Positions 1 through 8,391 of a stretch of 37,444 bases of DNA are shown piece after piece. The first letter of the stretch is position 1. Each line of letters starts with the position of its first letter. The notes under the pieces are model-generated. The model saw only the letters and a list, made by a program, of their open reading frames with translations, had not been told where the DNA came from and searched no databases. This DNA is from Terriglobia bacterium. Lineage in GTDB: Bacteria; Acidobacteriota; Terriglobia; Bryobacterales; Bryobacteraceae. The position numbers and the translations under genes are program-made. Location: the NCBI GenBank assembly GCA_003175985.1, contig PSRJ01000128.1:1-37444 (forward strand), written 5' to 3'.

Positions 1-603
1 CAAAGGGCGCAGGAGCCCGCGCAATTGCACCGACTGTACACCCGCCGTGATAAGGAGTACGGTCAGCGCCAGGGCTGCGGTTCTCCAGATGATGCGCAAC
101 TGCGCGGCTCGTTCCCTGTCTACCGAGAAGCCGAGGCGCAGCACGCCAAGGCGCGCCGGAATCGTTCGCCCGTGCTCCCATTCCGGGTTGTCTCGGGCGG
201 GTAAGACAGCACGCGTTACTTCAATCAGATTGTGTCCCGCGGCGGAGTGGATCCCCGGCTGGGGCAGCGCCGGAATCGCCTCGCGGGGAAAGCTACCCCC
301 TGTTACGAGAATAGGTCCGCCGCCCTGCTCATCGGATAGCTCCACAAACAGGAGACGTTCGTCGGCTACGGCAATAGCGCCCAGCCGCTCCAATTCGCCG
401 CGGTCTCCCACCAGCATCGCGAATTGACATTGATTCGCGAGGAAATCCGCTGCGTTCTCCGCCTGGGCCTGCAATTGACGCTCAAAATCACCGCTGTACT
501 GCAACAAAAACAGGGTCGTCAGGCTGACGATGATGAACGCGCTGAGAGCCAGGCTCGCCGCCAGGACCTGCACCAGCAGACTTTCCCGCAACAGCCTTCT
601 CAT
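1..603 (-). CDS. Membrane sensor protein, N-terminal part (CHASE8-like; histidine kinase or GGDEF), partial
   Basis: Reading from ATG at 603 the frame stays open to the window edge, giving 201 residues. It starts MRRLLRESLLVQVLAAS, has a transmembrane helix at about residues 9-35, a periplasmic stretch of about 140 residues, and a second hydrophobic segment at about 178-192 (TAALALTVLLITAGV). TM-periplasmic domain-TM is the layout of sensor kinases and diguanylate cyclases, and the periplasmic part (QLQAQAENAADFLANQC, then a small mixed alpha/beta region) resembles the CHASE8 sensor fold. The output domain lies outside the window, so kinase versus cyclase cannot be decided. The start codon overlaps the stop of the preceding periplasmic binding-protein gene (ATGA), so the two are probably translationally coupled and may form one signalling unit, with the binding protein presenting a ligand to this sensor. 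That function is inferred from context. Confidence 0.7.
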   Translation of the reverse strand, partial: MRRLLRESLLVQVLAASLALSAFIIVSLTTLFLLQYSGDFERQLQAQAENAADFLANQCQFAMLVGDRGELERLGAIAVADERLLFVELSDEQGGGPILVTGGSFPREAIPALPQPGIHSAAGHNLIEVTRAVLPARDNPEWEHGRTIPARLGVLRLGFSVDRERAAQLRIIWRTAALALTVLLITAGVQSVQLRGLLRPL

Positions 604-1481
604 CGGAACACCTCGAACGCGGTGACGCCGATATGAAGATCGATACCCAGCAGACGCGCGACCCGCTCGTTCACGGCCGCATGCACCTTGCGCGGACCTT
701 CTTCGAAGCCGCGGCCTTCACCGCGCATTATGCGCAGCGCCATCTCGGCTGTTTGCCGGCCGATATCCTCATAATCGGGATAAATGCCCACCACGGCGCC
801 GGCGCGGACAAAAGCCGGGGAGAACCCGACAACCGGCAGCCGGTGTCCCAACGAAGCGAGCATCAGGGGCTTGATGGTGACTGCGTTATACAATTCGGCA
901 TCCGGAAGACAAAGCAGAATATCAACACGCCCGCTGAACGTTGCTACTGCTTTGAGCAGACCGCCCGGACCTTCGCAGTCCACCACGATCGCGGTGAAGC
1001 CTTCTTTGCGCGCGGCAGCCTCGAGAATCTCCGCAGTCTCATAAGCACGCAGCCGGCTGCGAATGATTCCCACCCGGCGGTGCTGCGGTAGAAGTACCCG
1101 CATTACACCCAAAACCTTTTGCAACGGCAGATCCAGAATCACATGAGCGCCGAGGTTGTCGTCCGGCGCATGCAAAACCATGGTCGCCACCACGGGAATC
1201 CCGGGATTGCGCGAACGCACCAGGGCCACTGACTCGCTTCCCATCGCAACTAATAAGCGCGCGTCGCGCGCCGAAAGGCTGCGCGCCAATTCCGACCCGG
1301 CGCCCGCGGCGCGAACGTCCATGGCGTGCAGATTCCCGGGACCCAGCCCGGCTTTCAACCCGTTCAGAGCCTGGCTGAACGCCTCCACTCCGGATTCGTA
1401 CGCTACCAGCACGCCGGCGGGGGCGGCCCGGAGGCCGAACGAGACGAGAAATCCTGCAGCCAGGGTTCCGATTATTCCCAT
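600..1481 (-). CDS. Periplasmic ABC-type binding protein (TrpX/ABC_sub_bind family-like)
   Basis: 293 residues. A hydrophobic N-terminus (MGIIGTLAAGFLVSFGL, ending near RAAPAG) looks like a signal peptide, although it lacks the usual early positive charge; the true start may lie slightly upstream, but no ATG or GTG is available there. The rest has the two-lobed pattern of the PF04392 family: LLVAMGSESVAL, GIPVVATMVL, RRVGIIRSRLRAYETAEIL, VDILLCLPDAELYNAVTI, LPVVGFSPAFVRAGAVVGIYP and IGRQTAEMALRIMRGE. These proteins bind small ligands in the periplasm. There is no permease or ATPase beside it. Instead its stop overlaps the start of a membrane sensor gene, which suggests a role as ligand-binding partner of that sensor rather than in uptake. 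Family call is good; ligand unknown. Confidence 0.8.
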   Translation of the reverse strand: MGIIGTLAAGFLVSFGLRAAPAGVLVAYESGVEAFSQALNGLKAGLGPGNLHAMDVRAAGAGSELARSLSARDARLLVAMGSESVALVRSRNPGIPVVATMVLHAPDDNLGAHVILDLPLQKVLGVMRVLLPQHRRVGIIRSRLRAYETAEILEAAARKEGFTAIVVDCEGPGGLLKAVATFSGRVDILLCLPDAELYNAVTIKPLMLASLGHRLPVVGFSPAFVRAGAVVGIYPDYEDIGRQTAEMALRIMRGEGRGFEEGPRKVHAAVNERVARLLGIDLHIGVTAFEVFR

Positions 1482-1511
1482 AGACGCCAGCCGGGCGACA
1501 AGATTCGCATC

Positions 1512-1517
1512 ATTATC
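1512..1517 (-). promoter_or_regulatory. Possible -10 box for the binding-protein/sensor operon
   Basis: On the minus strand the string GATAAT lies about 30 nt before the ATG at 1481, giving a predicted leader of roughly 24 nt. No convincing -35 or Shine-Dalgarno sequence is visible. The same hexamer recurs before the starts at 17714 and 26106. Weak call based on motif and position only. Confidence 0.3.
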
Positions 1518-1654
1518 CTCTGGAAGCGCACCGCTGCTAACTGGCCGCTTCTATGCTGCTTATCGTCCGAAGGGGCTTAAAGCTGAAAGGGGTGTTCCGG
1601 TCTGATGGTGAACTCATTTCGGAACGATACAGTACTCTGAAAACAACGGCGATA

Positions 1655-1685
1655 TTGACACACCCCCCGTCCATGGGATTACACT
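1655..1685 (+). promoter_or_regulatory. Sigma-70-type promoter for the small RHH-like gene
   Basis: A perfect -35 box TTGACA (1655-1660) is followed after 19 bp by TACACT (1680-1685). Transcription would begin near 1692 and leave a leader of about 25 nt that carries AAGGGG as a ribosome-binding site before ATG 1717. The 19-bp spacer is long, but the same TACACT box with a 19-bp spacer occurs at 23956-23986. Confidence 0.55.
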
Positions 1686-1716
1686 CTGTTCAAGTTCCCG
1701 AAGGGGCGAACTTTAT

Positions 1717-1920
1717 ATGTCGCGTACCGTAGAGATAAACGAAAATCTGTGGACCAGGCTGGTGAAATTTGCCGAGCTCAAGGGACACGCCTCGCCCCAG
1801 CAATTTATCGAAGAAACTCTGGAGCGGGAACTGGCTCAGCCGGATGGCGCCGTTTCCGACCAGGAAATCACCCACAAAATGGAGCAGTTAGGGTATCTGG
1901 ATTTCGGGCGCGACATCTAG
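1717..1920 (+). CDS. Small ribbon-helix-helix-like protein of unknown function
   Basis: 67 residues with its own promoter and an AAGGGG ribosome-binding site. The N-terminal part (RTVEINENLWTRLVKFAEL) reads as a short beta strand followed by a helix, then a second helix (SPQQFIEETLEREL), which is the pattern of CopG/Arc/MetJ-type ribbon-helix-helix DNA-binding domains. The tail ends in LGYLDFGRDI. RHH proteins act as dimeric repressors and often as antitoxins, but no toxin gene is adjacent: upstream is the divergent binding-protein gene, and downstream the end of the convergent VWA operon 60 bp away. It may be a stand-alone regulator. The gene itself is well supported; the fold assignment is by pattern only. 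Confidence 0.65.
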   Translation: MSRTVEINENLWTRLVKFAELKGHASPQQFIEETLERELAQPDGAVSDQEITHKMEQLGYLDFGRDI

Positions 1921-1980
1921 GACGATGCTGAGGGAAGCCGTGCGACCACCGCTCCCTGACGGTCGGGCTCGGTAAGCGCG
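1921..1980. other. Convergent intergenic region with an imperfect hairpin
   Basis: This spacer separates the ends of two converging genes. AGGGAAGC (1931-1938) can pair with GCTCCCT (1951-1957) with one bulge. No T-run follows on either strand, so it is at best a weak or factor-assisted terminator. Confidence 0.25.
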
Positions 1981-4491
1981 CTACGCAGTGCCCTCATGGG
2001 GCCTGAACTTCAGCGATTCCAGCAGTCCCTTGGATTTCCGCATCACCAGTTCCGCGAGATTCATCAACAGGGCTAAAGCCAGGAAAGCCGGCCATAAGTC
2101 CATCGTGGTAGAGGTGCTGCGCCCGCCCGATTCGAAAACCTGGCGCGCCGAAGGTTGAAAATGACCGCCGGTGGCGGCGGCCACCTGGCGCAACAACTGC
2201 TCATTATTGCCGTACTCCAGCAATTCATCTTCCTGGCGATAGAAACCCACTTCCGGAAACGCGGGATCGTCGGCCAGAGGGCGGATGCGAAACAGGCCCT
2301 GATTTTGTCCGATTGTAAGGCGCGCCCGATAATGTCCACCCGCGATTTTGCTCACCTTCAGGGGAGCCTGAAAGTTGTCGGGACCGATCGTGTAGATGTC
2401 CGGGACAGCAGCCGGGTCCGGCACATTCGGTGAAAGGCGATAGTCCACTACCAGCTCATTGGACGCGCGATCGAAATCGGCCGTGGCTTCCGTTTCGGGC
2501 GCGTGCGGCAGCAGATCGCGAAAAATATTGGCCCATAGACGGTCGAACCCCGCCCAACTGATCCAGTTCACTGCCCAACGATTCTTGGCATCGGAAGTGA
2601 ACACGGCCGAGCGCCCCAATCCATACTGCCAGCGCACCAGCAGGGGATCTTTTTGATCCGCTTCCAGAATCGTGTCGGCCGTAGGACGACCCTGGAACCG
2701 AATGTATCCCTGGAGCGGCGGCGCGTTTTCAACGTCGACGCCCTCGAGGATCTCCGCTTTGTGCATTACGCGCGGCCGCAATTGCTTCTCTACCGCAGTC
2801 ATCCCGGTATGTTCTTCCACGTCCCTCAGGAGAAGTTGTTCCAGGCCGGCGGGGTCGTCGAGGAAATACGATTTGCCATCGGCGCCGGTGGCAACCTTGC
2901 TCAGAAAGGCGCGATTCACGTCCAGGCCCAGCCCGACAGTCGAAATCGTGACGCGATTTCTTTTGGCTTCCGCAGCCGTGTTCATGCTATCGCCCTCTTC
3001 GGAAATTCCATCGGTGAGCAGAACAATGTGCCGGTAAACGGCGTCTTCCGGCAGGATGCGCGAATACGCTTCGCGTAACGCGGGGGCAATCTGCGTACCG
3101 CCTTCCGGCTGGATGCCCGCAATCAGGCGCTTGATGGCGTTGCGATCGCCTGCCCTGCGAATGGGCACGGCCCACTCGTACGTGTTATCGAAGATCAGAA
3201 CTCCGACCGAGTCGATGGGGCGCAAATTCTCCACCACGCCGATGGCGGCGAGCCGGGCCAATTCCATCTTGCGCCCTTCCATGGAAGAAGACTTATCGAT
3301 GATGAGCACCACGGTGGTGCCATCCTGCGTGCGCGGCGGAGCCAGTTTCGCGGGCAGCGTTTGCTCCAGGCGGTCTTCTTCGCCCTTCTTTTCGACGTAG
3401 ACATTGTGTTCGCCGGCGATCCATACCAGGCCGCCGCCTTTTTTGACATAGTCCTCGATGGCCGCCTTGCGCGCATCGGAGATGGTCTGCATGTCCCAGT
3501 TGTTAATAATGGCGAGCTGAAAGCCATCCAGCTTGTTCGGAATTCCGGCATTCGAGCGCTGCACTTCAAACTCGTTCGCTTCGAGGACGCGGAGCAAATG
3601 CTGCTCGCTGGCCTGAGGATCGTTGGAGACCAGAAGCACGCGGGGACGCCGGAGGGTGATCGCCTGCTCGAAGCTGGCCTCTCCCAGGCCCGGCGCCACA
3701 ACCTTACCGGCCAGATCGATCGCGCCCGTGGAGTTCACATGAGCGTGTAGCCGCAGATGGTTTACGCCGGCCGCCAGTTCCACGGGACTGGTTCCCAGAG
3801 ACTTACCCTCCGCGGTCATCTCCACGGTTGCCTGGGAGGCGCGCGGCGCCTCCACGGTGATTTCGATCGGGAAGCGCTCCCCGCTAAATACCTGGAGAGG
3901 CACCGACACCGACTCCAACCGGAGTTCCGGCTTGGCCTTGCCGGCTAGCGGAACGGTATCGATGGGAATGCCCAATTGCTGCGCCTGCCAGATGGCGCGT
4001 GTCACGCTTCCCAGATTCTCGTTGCCGTCGGAGGCGAGCACGATACGCGCCGTCATTCCCGGGGGGAGCGAGGCAGCCGCATCGCGGATCGCCGACTCGA
4101 GATTGGTGCCATGCCCCGGACTTCCCGCCGTGTGGCGCAACTGCCAGACGTTCTTGGGATGTTCTTCCGGCGCAGCGTTGCGCGTGTTGCGTGCGAAAGG
4201 AACAATCCGCGTCCAGTTGCCTCCCCGGGCCTTCTCGGCTTCGGTGGCGAAGACAGATTCGGTGCGCAGGTCATCGGGCGAAACGCTGGCCGACGTGTCC
4301 ACGAGCACAGCCGCCGCGACCTTGTTCTGATAGACCGTGATGCGCGGTTCTGCCAGCGCCAGGGCAATCGCGGCTAAAGCACCCGCCTTCAGAAGCAGCC
4401 CCAAGCGGCGGGCCGAGGTCCGCCAGTCCCAAGCGGCCCAGGCCGCGGGTAAAAGGGCCAATAGCAGAAGCCAGGGATGTTGGAAACTCAT
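1981..4491 (-). CDS. Large VWA-domain membrane protein (BatB-like, dual MIDAS)
   Basis: The start is ATG 4491, which overlaps the stop of the upstream BatA-like gene (ATGA) and gives 836 residues beginning MSFQHPWLLLLALLPAAW; a longer reading to 4698 would lie inside that gene. Two N-terminal hydrophobic helices (about residues 6-20 and 30-48) precede a first von Willebrand A domain with an intact metal site, D65-T-S67-A-S69. A beta-rich region and a glutamine-amidotransferase-like segment follow (about 280-380, including KGGGLVWIAGEHNVYVEKK). A second VWA domain has D399-K-S401-S-S403-MEG. A C-terminal hydrophobic helix (LWPAFLALALLMNLAELV) ends the protein. Proteins of this layout occur in MoxR/DUF58/BatA operons, where they are thought to act with the AAA ATPase on envelope protein assembly. 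Last gene of the four-gene operon. Exact role unknown. Confidence 0.85.
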   Translation of the reverse strand: MSFQHPWLLLLALLPAAWAAWDWRTSARRLGLLLKAGALAAIALALAEPRITVYQNKVAAAVLVDTSASVSPDDLRTESVFATEAEKARGGNWTRIVPFARNTRNAAPEEHPKNVWQLRHTAGSPGHGTNLESAIRDAAASLPPGMTARIVLASDGNENLGSVTRAIWQAQQLGIPIDTVPLAGKAKPELRLESVSVPLQVFSGERFPIEITVEAPRASQATVEMTAEGKSLGTSPVELAAGVNHLRLHAHVNSTGAIDLAGKVVAPGLGEASFEQAITLRRPRVLLVSNDPQASEQHLLRVLEANEFEVQRSNAGIPNKLDGFQLAIINNWDMQTISDARKAAIEDYVKKGGGLVWIAGEHNVYVEKKGEEDRLEQTLPAKLAPPRTQDGTTVVLIIDKSSSMEGRKMELARLAAIGVVENLRPIDSVGVLIFDNTYEWAVPIRRAGDRNAIKRLIAGIQPEGGTQIAPALREAYSRILPEDAVYRHIVLLTDGISEEGDSMNTAAEAKRNRVTISTVGLGLDVNRAFLSKVATGADGKSYFLDDPAGLEQLLLRDVEEHTGMTAVEKQLRPRVMHKAEILEGVDVENAPPLQGYIRFQGRPTADTILEADQKDPLLVRWQYGLGRSAVFTSDAKNRWAVNWISWAGFDRLWANIFRDLLPHAPETEATADFDRASNELVVDYRLSPNVPDPAAVPDIYTIGPDNFQAPLKVSKIAGGHYRARLTIGQNQGLFRIRPLADDPAFPEVGFYRQEDELLEYGNNEQLLRQVAAATGGHFQPSARQVFESGGRSTSTTMDLWPAFLALALLMNLAELVMRKSKGLLESLKFRPHEGTA

Positions 4492-6410
4492 CGGCGTGCC
4501 ACCTCCACTTCGGCCGCGGCGCTGCGGTGAAGCACGACTCTCTGCCGCATGTTCCGCCGGAAGCGTCCGAACAACAGCCATTCCACGAGCAACCCCACTG
4601 CACCCGCCAGCGCCAGCCAGGGCCACAGTTCCTGTGCCGCGGATGCCAGCGGCTGCGCTCTCGGAATCCCCCGGCGGGCGTCGGCGGGCGGCATCCACTT
4701 GATTTCCCCGAGTTGGGGCAGCGTCATGGAGTAGATATACTCGCGATCGCCGGAAAGTACGCGCACCACCCCGGGATTGCCCGAAAAGAACTGCAACGAG
4801 CGGCCGCGCAGGATGAACGGAAGAGCAGAACCATCTTCCGCGAGAACGCGCACTCCGGCCGGTGTGACATCCTGATCCATCTCCAGTTTTACGGCGCCCA
4901 CACTGGCGCCGCTTAATTCCGAGCGGCGGAAGATATCCGGTGCAAACCAGCGGAACAGGTTAGCGAACAGGATCGGCGTAGCGAGCTCATATTTCATGGC
5001 CGAGAGGCCAGGATGAAACCCGAACGCGACAACCTTCGGCTTGTCCGGACGGGCGACGATCACCGGGCCTGCCTCGATTTCGCCCAGCTTCGCGTCGCCC
5101 GGGGCGGTTTCGAATACGGAAGTCTTCTCGAGTTTGAAATCTTTGCTGCGCAATCCGGCAGCCGCGGGATGAGCATTGTCCCAGCGTGCGAACGAAACCT
5201 GCTCGGCGACCGTGCGCACGGAAATCGGGGACCCCTGAGCCGGCGGGTCGATCCACACGGAATCCACCCTGGGCCGCTGCGGGGGAATGAAACGGTCGAG
5301 GATCACCAACCCGGCATCGGAGGGCTGATACTCGGACGGCTTTTTATAGACGGCCGCGACGCGCAGGTTGGGTGTCAGCAGCGGCCGCATCAGTTCGGGA
5401 CGGTCGGAGTACACGGTCACGGGCAAGGACGGCTCCGCCGGCAGTTCCATTGCGGCCTTATCGTCAGCGGGGAAGGCGTCGTGCGGCGTGAGATTGACCC
5501 CCACGATGCCCGCGGCGAGCGTTCGAAACTCGAAACTCTGTTCGCTGTCGGCGCCCGGCTGCAGAACCAGCCGCTGCGATCCGACTACCACCCGCGCCGC
5601 CTCGTTCGGGGGCCCGAAGTCGATCGTAATCGTTACCGTCCGTGCCTGCGTGCCATAGTTGCGGGCAGAAACATAAATTTCCCACAGATCGCGATCCGAG
5701 TTCGACCGGCGAATGCCGATCTTCCGCAACCCGCAATTCTCGATATTGTCGGCGATGGGAATCACGCGCAGATTGCGCGGCATCGTAGTATTGGTGGAAT
5801 CGGTTTCCACGGTACGGCCAGTCCCGACAAAGGCGATTTCGCCGGCGCGCCGGCCGGTTTGCGATTGGATACGCCGCGCGAAGCTCATGGCCTGTTCGAG
5901 ATTGAGCGCCGTGGATCCCGGGCTGGAGCCGGCAATTGCCGCTTCCAGTTTCTTGCGATCCGGTTCGAAGACGGTCGCGGGGGTCGCGAGGGCGTCGGCG
6001 CGCACGAGCATTACACGATCAGTGCCAGGCAGCGCCCGAACGTACTGCCAGGCACGCTGCCGAGCGGTATCCATCAGGGTGCGGTTCCCCAGGCGGGCGC
6101 CCATCCACGCCGAGGTTTCCAGGATCAGCACATGATCCCTCCCCGCGCCTTCGGGCGCGCCCAAACGCAGTTGCGCGACCGCGAGGAGGAGAAGGGCCAT
6201 GCTCACCAGTTGCAGCACGAGCGACCAGGGCTGCTGGATGCGCCGCCGCCGCGCCACTACCGAAGGCTGCTCCGCCGCTACCCAGAAACGGAGCGTCGAA
6301 ACCACCTGCCGGCGCCGCGAACGATCCAGCAGGTACAGGGCAACGGATACGGCAGATACGGTTCCGAATACCGCCAGGAACTGCCCCAGGGAAAGGTTAA
6401 GAAAATACAT
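4488..6410 (-). CDS. BatA-like protein with degenerate VWA domain
   Basis: 640 residues. The N-terminus (MYFLNLSLGQFLAVFGTVSA) and the basic stretch before a second helix (PWSLVLQLVSMALLLLAVAQ, residues 61-80) match the aerotolerance-regulator N-terminal domain (BatA type). The region after residue 90 has the VWA fold order, but the metal site reads E98-T-S100-A-W102-M instead of D-x-S-x-S, so metal-dependent binding is probably lost. A large periplasmic or cytoplasmic beta-rich part follows, and a C-terminal helix (ELWPWLALAGAVGLLVEWLL) anchors the end. It sits 15 bp after the DUF58 gene and overlaps the start of the dual-VWA gene by 4 nt. It probably acts as structural partner of the intact VWA proteins in the operon; this is inference. 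Confidence 0.85.
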   Translation of the reverse strand: MYFLNLSLGQFLAVFGTVSAVSVALYLLDRSRRRQVVSTLRFWVAAEQPSVVARRRRIQQPWSLVLQLVSMALLLLAVAQLRLGAPEGAGRDHVLILETSAWMGARLGNRTLMDTARQRAWQYVRALPGTDRVMLVRADALATPATVFEPDRKKLEAAIAGSSPGSTALNLEQAMSFARRIQSQTGRRAGEIAFVGTGRTVETDSTNTTMPRNLRVIPIADNIENCGLRKIGIRRSNSDRDLWEIYVSARNYGTQARTVTITIDFGPPNEAARVVVGSQRLVLQPGADSEQSFEFRTLAAGIVGVNLTPHDAFPADDKAAMELPAEPSLPVTVYSDRPELMRPLLTPNLRVAAVYKKPSEYQPSDAGLVILDRFIPPQRPRVDSVWIDPPAQGSPISVRTVAEQVSFARWDNAHPAAAGLRSKDFKLEKTSVFETAPGDAKLGEIEAGPVIVARPDKPKVVAFGFHPGLSAMKYELATPILFANLFRWFAPDIFRRSELSGASVGAVKLEMDQDVTPAGVRVLAEDGSALPFILRGRSLQFFSGNPGVVRVLSGDREYIYSMTLPQLGEIKWMPPADARRGIPRAQPLASAAQELWPWLALAGAVGLLVEWLLFGRFRRNMRQRVVLHRSAAAEVEVARR

Positions 6411-6425
6411 GCGGCGGAATTCCCC

Positions 6426-7313
6426 TCAAGCGATCCCACGCACGCGGATAAGATCGCCAAATATGACGCTCTCGAGCGGCTGCGATGTAGCGATGCCGGC
6501 ATAGCGGCCGCCGCTGCGCAAAGCCAGCCGCTGCAGCTCCATACAGTACTCGTCGAAAGCGAGAGTATATCGCGACCGCGCCTGCTCGTCTATATCCAGC
6601 TTCATGGCCGCTCCACTCTCGGAGTCGCGCAAATCCAGTTCCCCCAGCCAGGGCGGTGTTCGATCCTCATCCGCCCAAATGTGCAAGAGCATCAGCTCAT
6701 GACCGAAATCGGCGAGATACGCCAGCGCTTTCTCGCAGCCGTTATCATCCAGGAAATCGGAGATGATAATCAGCACTCCTCGTTGCGCGTAGCTGGAGAT
6801 GACCTCGCGCACTACTTTGAGATAATCGGTGCGCCCGCCGGGCGTCATGCCGGCTATGCCATCCATGACTCCCGAAATCCGGTGGCGGCCCCCCGTCGAC
6901 AGGTACCGCTGCGATAGCCTGTCGGAGAATCCGTGGATCTCGATACTATCGAGGCGCACCAGTCCGACATAACAGAGCGCTGCAGCCAGCTTCCGGCTGT
7001 AGTCCAGCTTGGCGCCGGCGTGCGCGGTCATGGAGGCGCTGACGTCGAGCAGCATGCGAACGGGCACTCTGGGCTCCACCTGGAACATTTTCAGGAAGAG
7101 TTTTTCCAGCCGCAGGTAGGCGCGCCAGTTCACGGCGCGCAGGTCGTCACCGTGGTGAAAACTGCGATGGTCCAGAAACTCCTGGCCAGCGCCTGCAAAT
7201 CGCGAGGTATTGTGGCCTCCCACCAGGCCAGCGAACGACTTCTGCCAGTGAATGGTCAGCCGTTCGAGCTTTTCCAGAAACTCGCGATCAAGCAACGGCG
7301 CCGCGTCAGCCAT
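6426..7313 (-). CDS. DUF58 protein (VWA-related, MoxR partner)
   Basis: 295 residues. The DUF58 hallmark is clear: FLDHRSFHHGDDLRAVNWRA (about 47-66) followed by LFLKMFQVE. It runs directly into a VWA-like domain with a complete metal site D90-V-S92-A-S94-M. Further conserved pieces are GGRTDYLKVV and GVLIIISDFLDD. It has no membrane helix and is likely cytoplasmic. In known operons DUF58 proteins follow a MoxR ATPase, and the pair is thought to act as a chaperone or metal-insertion-like module. Here it lies 9 bp after the MoxR gene and 15 bp before the BatA-like gene, so all are almost certainly co-transcribed. Confidence 0.92.
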   Translation of the reverse strand: MADAAPLLDREFLEKLERLTIHWQKSFAGLVGGHNTSRFAGAGQEFLDHRSFHHGDDLRAVNWRAYLRLEKLFLKMFQVEPRVPVRMLLDVSASMTAHAGAKLDYSRKLAAALCYVGLVRLDSIEIHGFSDRLSQRYLSTGGRHRISGVMDGIAGMTPGGRTDYLKVVREVISSYAQRGVLIIISDFLDDNGCEKALAYLADFGHELMLLHIWADEDRTPPWLGELDLRDSESGAAMKLDIDEQARSRYTLAFDEYCMELQRLALRSGGRYAGIATSQPLESVIFGDLIRVRGIA

Positions 7314-7322
7314 GGGATAGTC

Positions 7323-8318
7323 CTACGCCGCCGAAACCTGCGCGGTGACTTCGCTGATAATGACGCTGAGGATCGTCTCCGGAGTTTGCCCGTCCGCATG
7401 CGCGTCGAAGTTCAGGATGATGCGGTGACGAAGCACCGCCGCGGCCACTTTTTGCACATCCTCGATGGAAAGGTGGTAACGGCCTCGCATCAAGGCTCGG
7501 ACTCTTCCGCATTCCACCAGCGCCTGCGCGCCGCGCGGAGAACTGCCGTAGCGAATGTATTTGCGCGCCAGTTCGTGCGCTTCGTTCTGTTCCGGCTGGG
7601 TGGACATGATCAGATGGATGGCGTAGTCCTGAACGTGCGGCGCAACCAGCACCTCCCGGCAAACGGAACGCACGTCGAGGATGGCCTGGCGATCCATCAC
7701 CGGCATCGGCGTTTCCAATTCCGGCTGAATCGTGCGATCGACGATGCGGTTCAGTTCACTACGGCTGGGATAGGTCACCAGAATCTTCATCAGGAAACGA
7801 TCGAGTTGCGCTTCCGGCAGAGGATAGGTGCCTTCCATCTCGATGGGGTTCTGGGTCGCCATCACCAGAAACGGCTGATCCAGCTCATGGGTGCTGGTGC
7901 CGCTGGTTACGGTGCGTTCCTGCATGGCCTCCAGGAGCGCCGACTGCGTCTTTGGCGTGGCACGATTGATTTCATCGGCCAGCACCAGGTTTGCGAAAAT
8001 GGGGCCCTGCTGGAAGCGCAGCGCCTTCGCCCCCCGATCGTCGCTCTCGATGATCATGCTGCCGACAATATCCGCCGGCATGAGATCGGGCGTGAACTGA
8101 ATGCGGGAATACTTTAATTGCAGCGTACGCGCGAGCGTGCGCAACAGTGTGGTTTTTCCCAGGCCCGGCACTCCTTCCAGAAGCACGTGTCCCGCGGAGA
8201 GCAGGCATATCAGCACGCCTTCCACTACATCGTCTTGCCCTACGATTACTTTGCCGATTTCCCGTCGAACGGCATTCAGGCGCTCGACAGCCTCGCGAAG
8301 TGTCGCTTCATTTCCCAT
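7323..8318 (-). CDS. MoxR-family AAA+ ATPase
   Basis: 331 residues, the usual length. Walker A is G49-VPGLGKT at 49-56, Walker B is LVLADE with D115-E116, and sensor-type motifs ATQNPIEMEGTYPLPEAQLD and SSPRGAQAL are present. The AAA_3 core (about 25-175) is followed by the AAA lid. MoxR ATPases use ATP to remodel or activate client proteins together with VWA/DUF58 partners, and the next three genes (DUF58, BatA-like, dual VWA) are exactly such partners. The gap to the upstream small membrane-protein gene is 73 bp, so that gene may share its transcript. Substrate unknown. Confidence 0.93.
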   Translation of the reverse strand: MGNEATLREAVERLNAVRREIGKVIVGQDDVVEGVLICLLSAGHVLLEGVPGLGKTTLLRTLARTLQLKYSRIQFTPDLMPADIVGSMIIESDDRGAKALRFQQGPIFANLVLADEINRATPKTQSALLEAMQERTVTSGTSTHELDQPFLVMATQNPIEMEGTYPLPEAQLDRFLMKILVTYPSRSELNRIVDRTIQPELETPMPVMDRQAILDVRSVCREVLVAPHVQDYAIHLIMSTQPEQNEAHELARKYIRYGSSPRGAQALVECGRVRALMRGRYHLSIEDVQKVAAAVLRHRIILNFDAHADGQTPETILSVIISEVTAQVSAA

Positions 8319-8391
8319 TGCTCTTCATTGTAGAGCACGCGGCAGCCCGGAAATTTGCGCCAGTTTATCTGAAAGTACGGAACCGGTGGGA

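Noticed and set aside
5013-6917. Long plus-strand open frame, 634 codons, opposite the BatA-like and DUF58 genes
   Set aside because: It crosses two genes with clear family motifs, and its translation is rich in Arg, Gly and His with no domain, as expected for a shadow.
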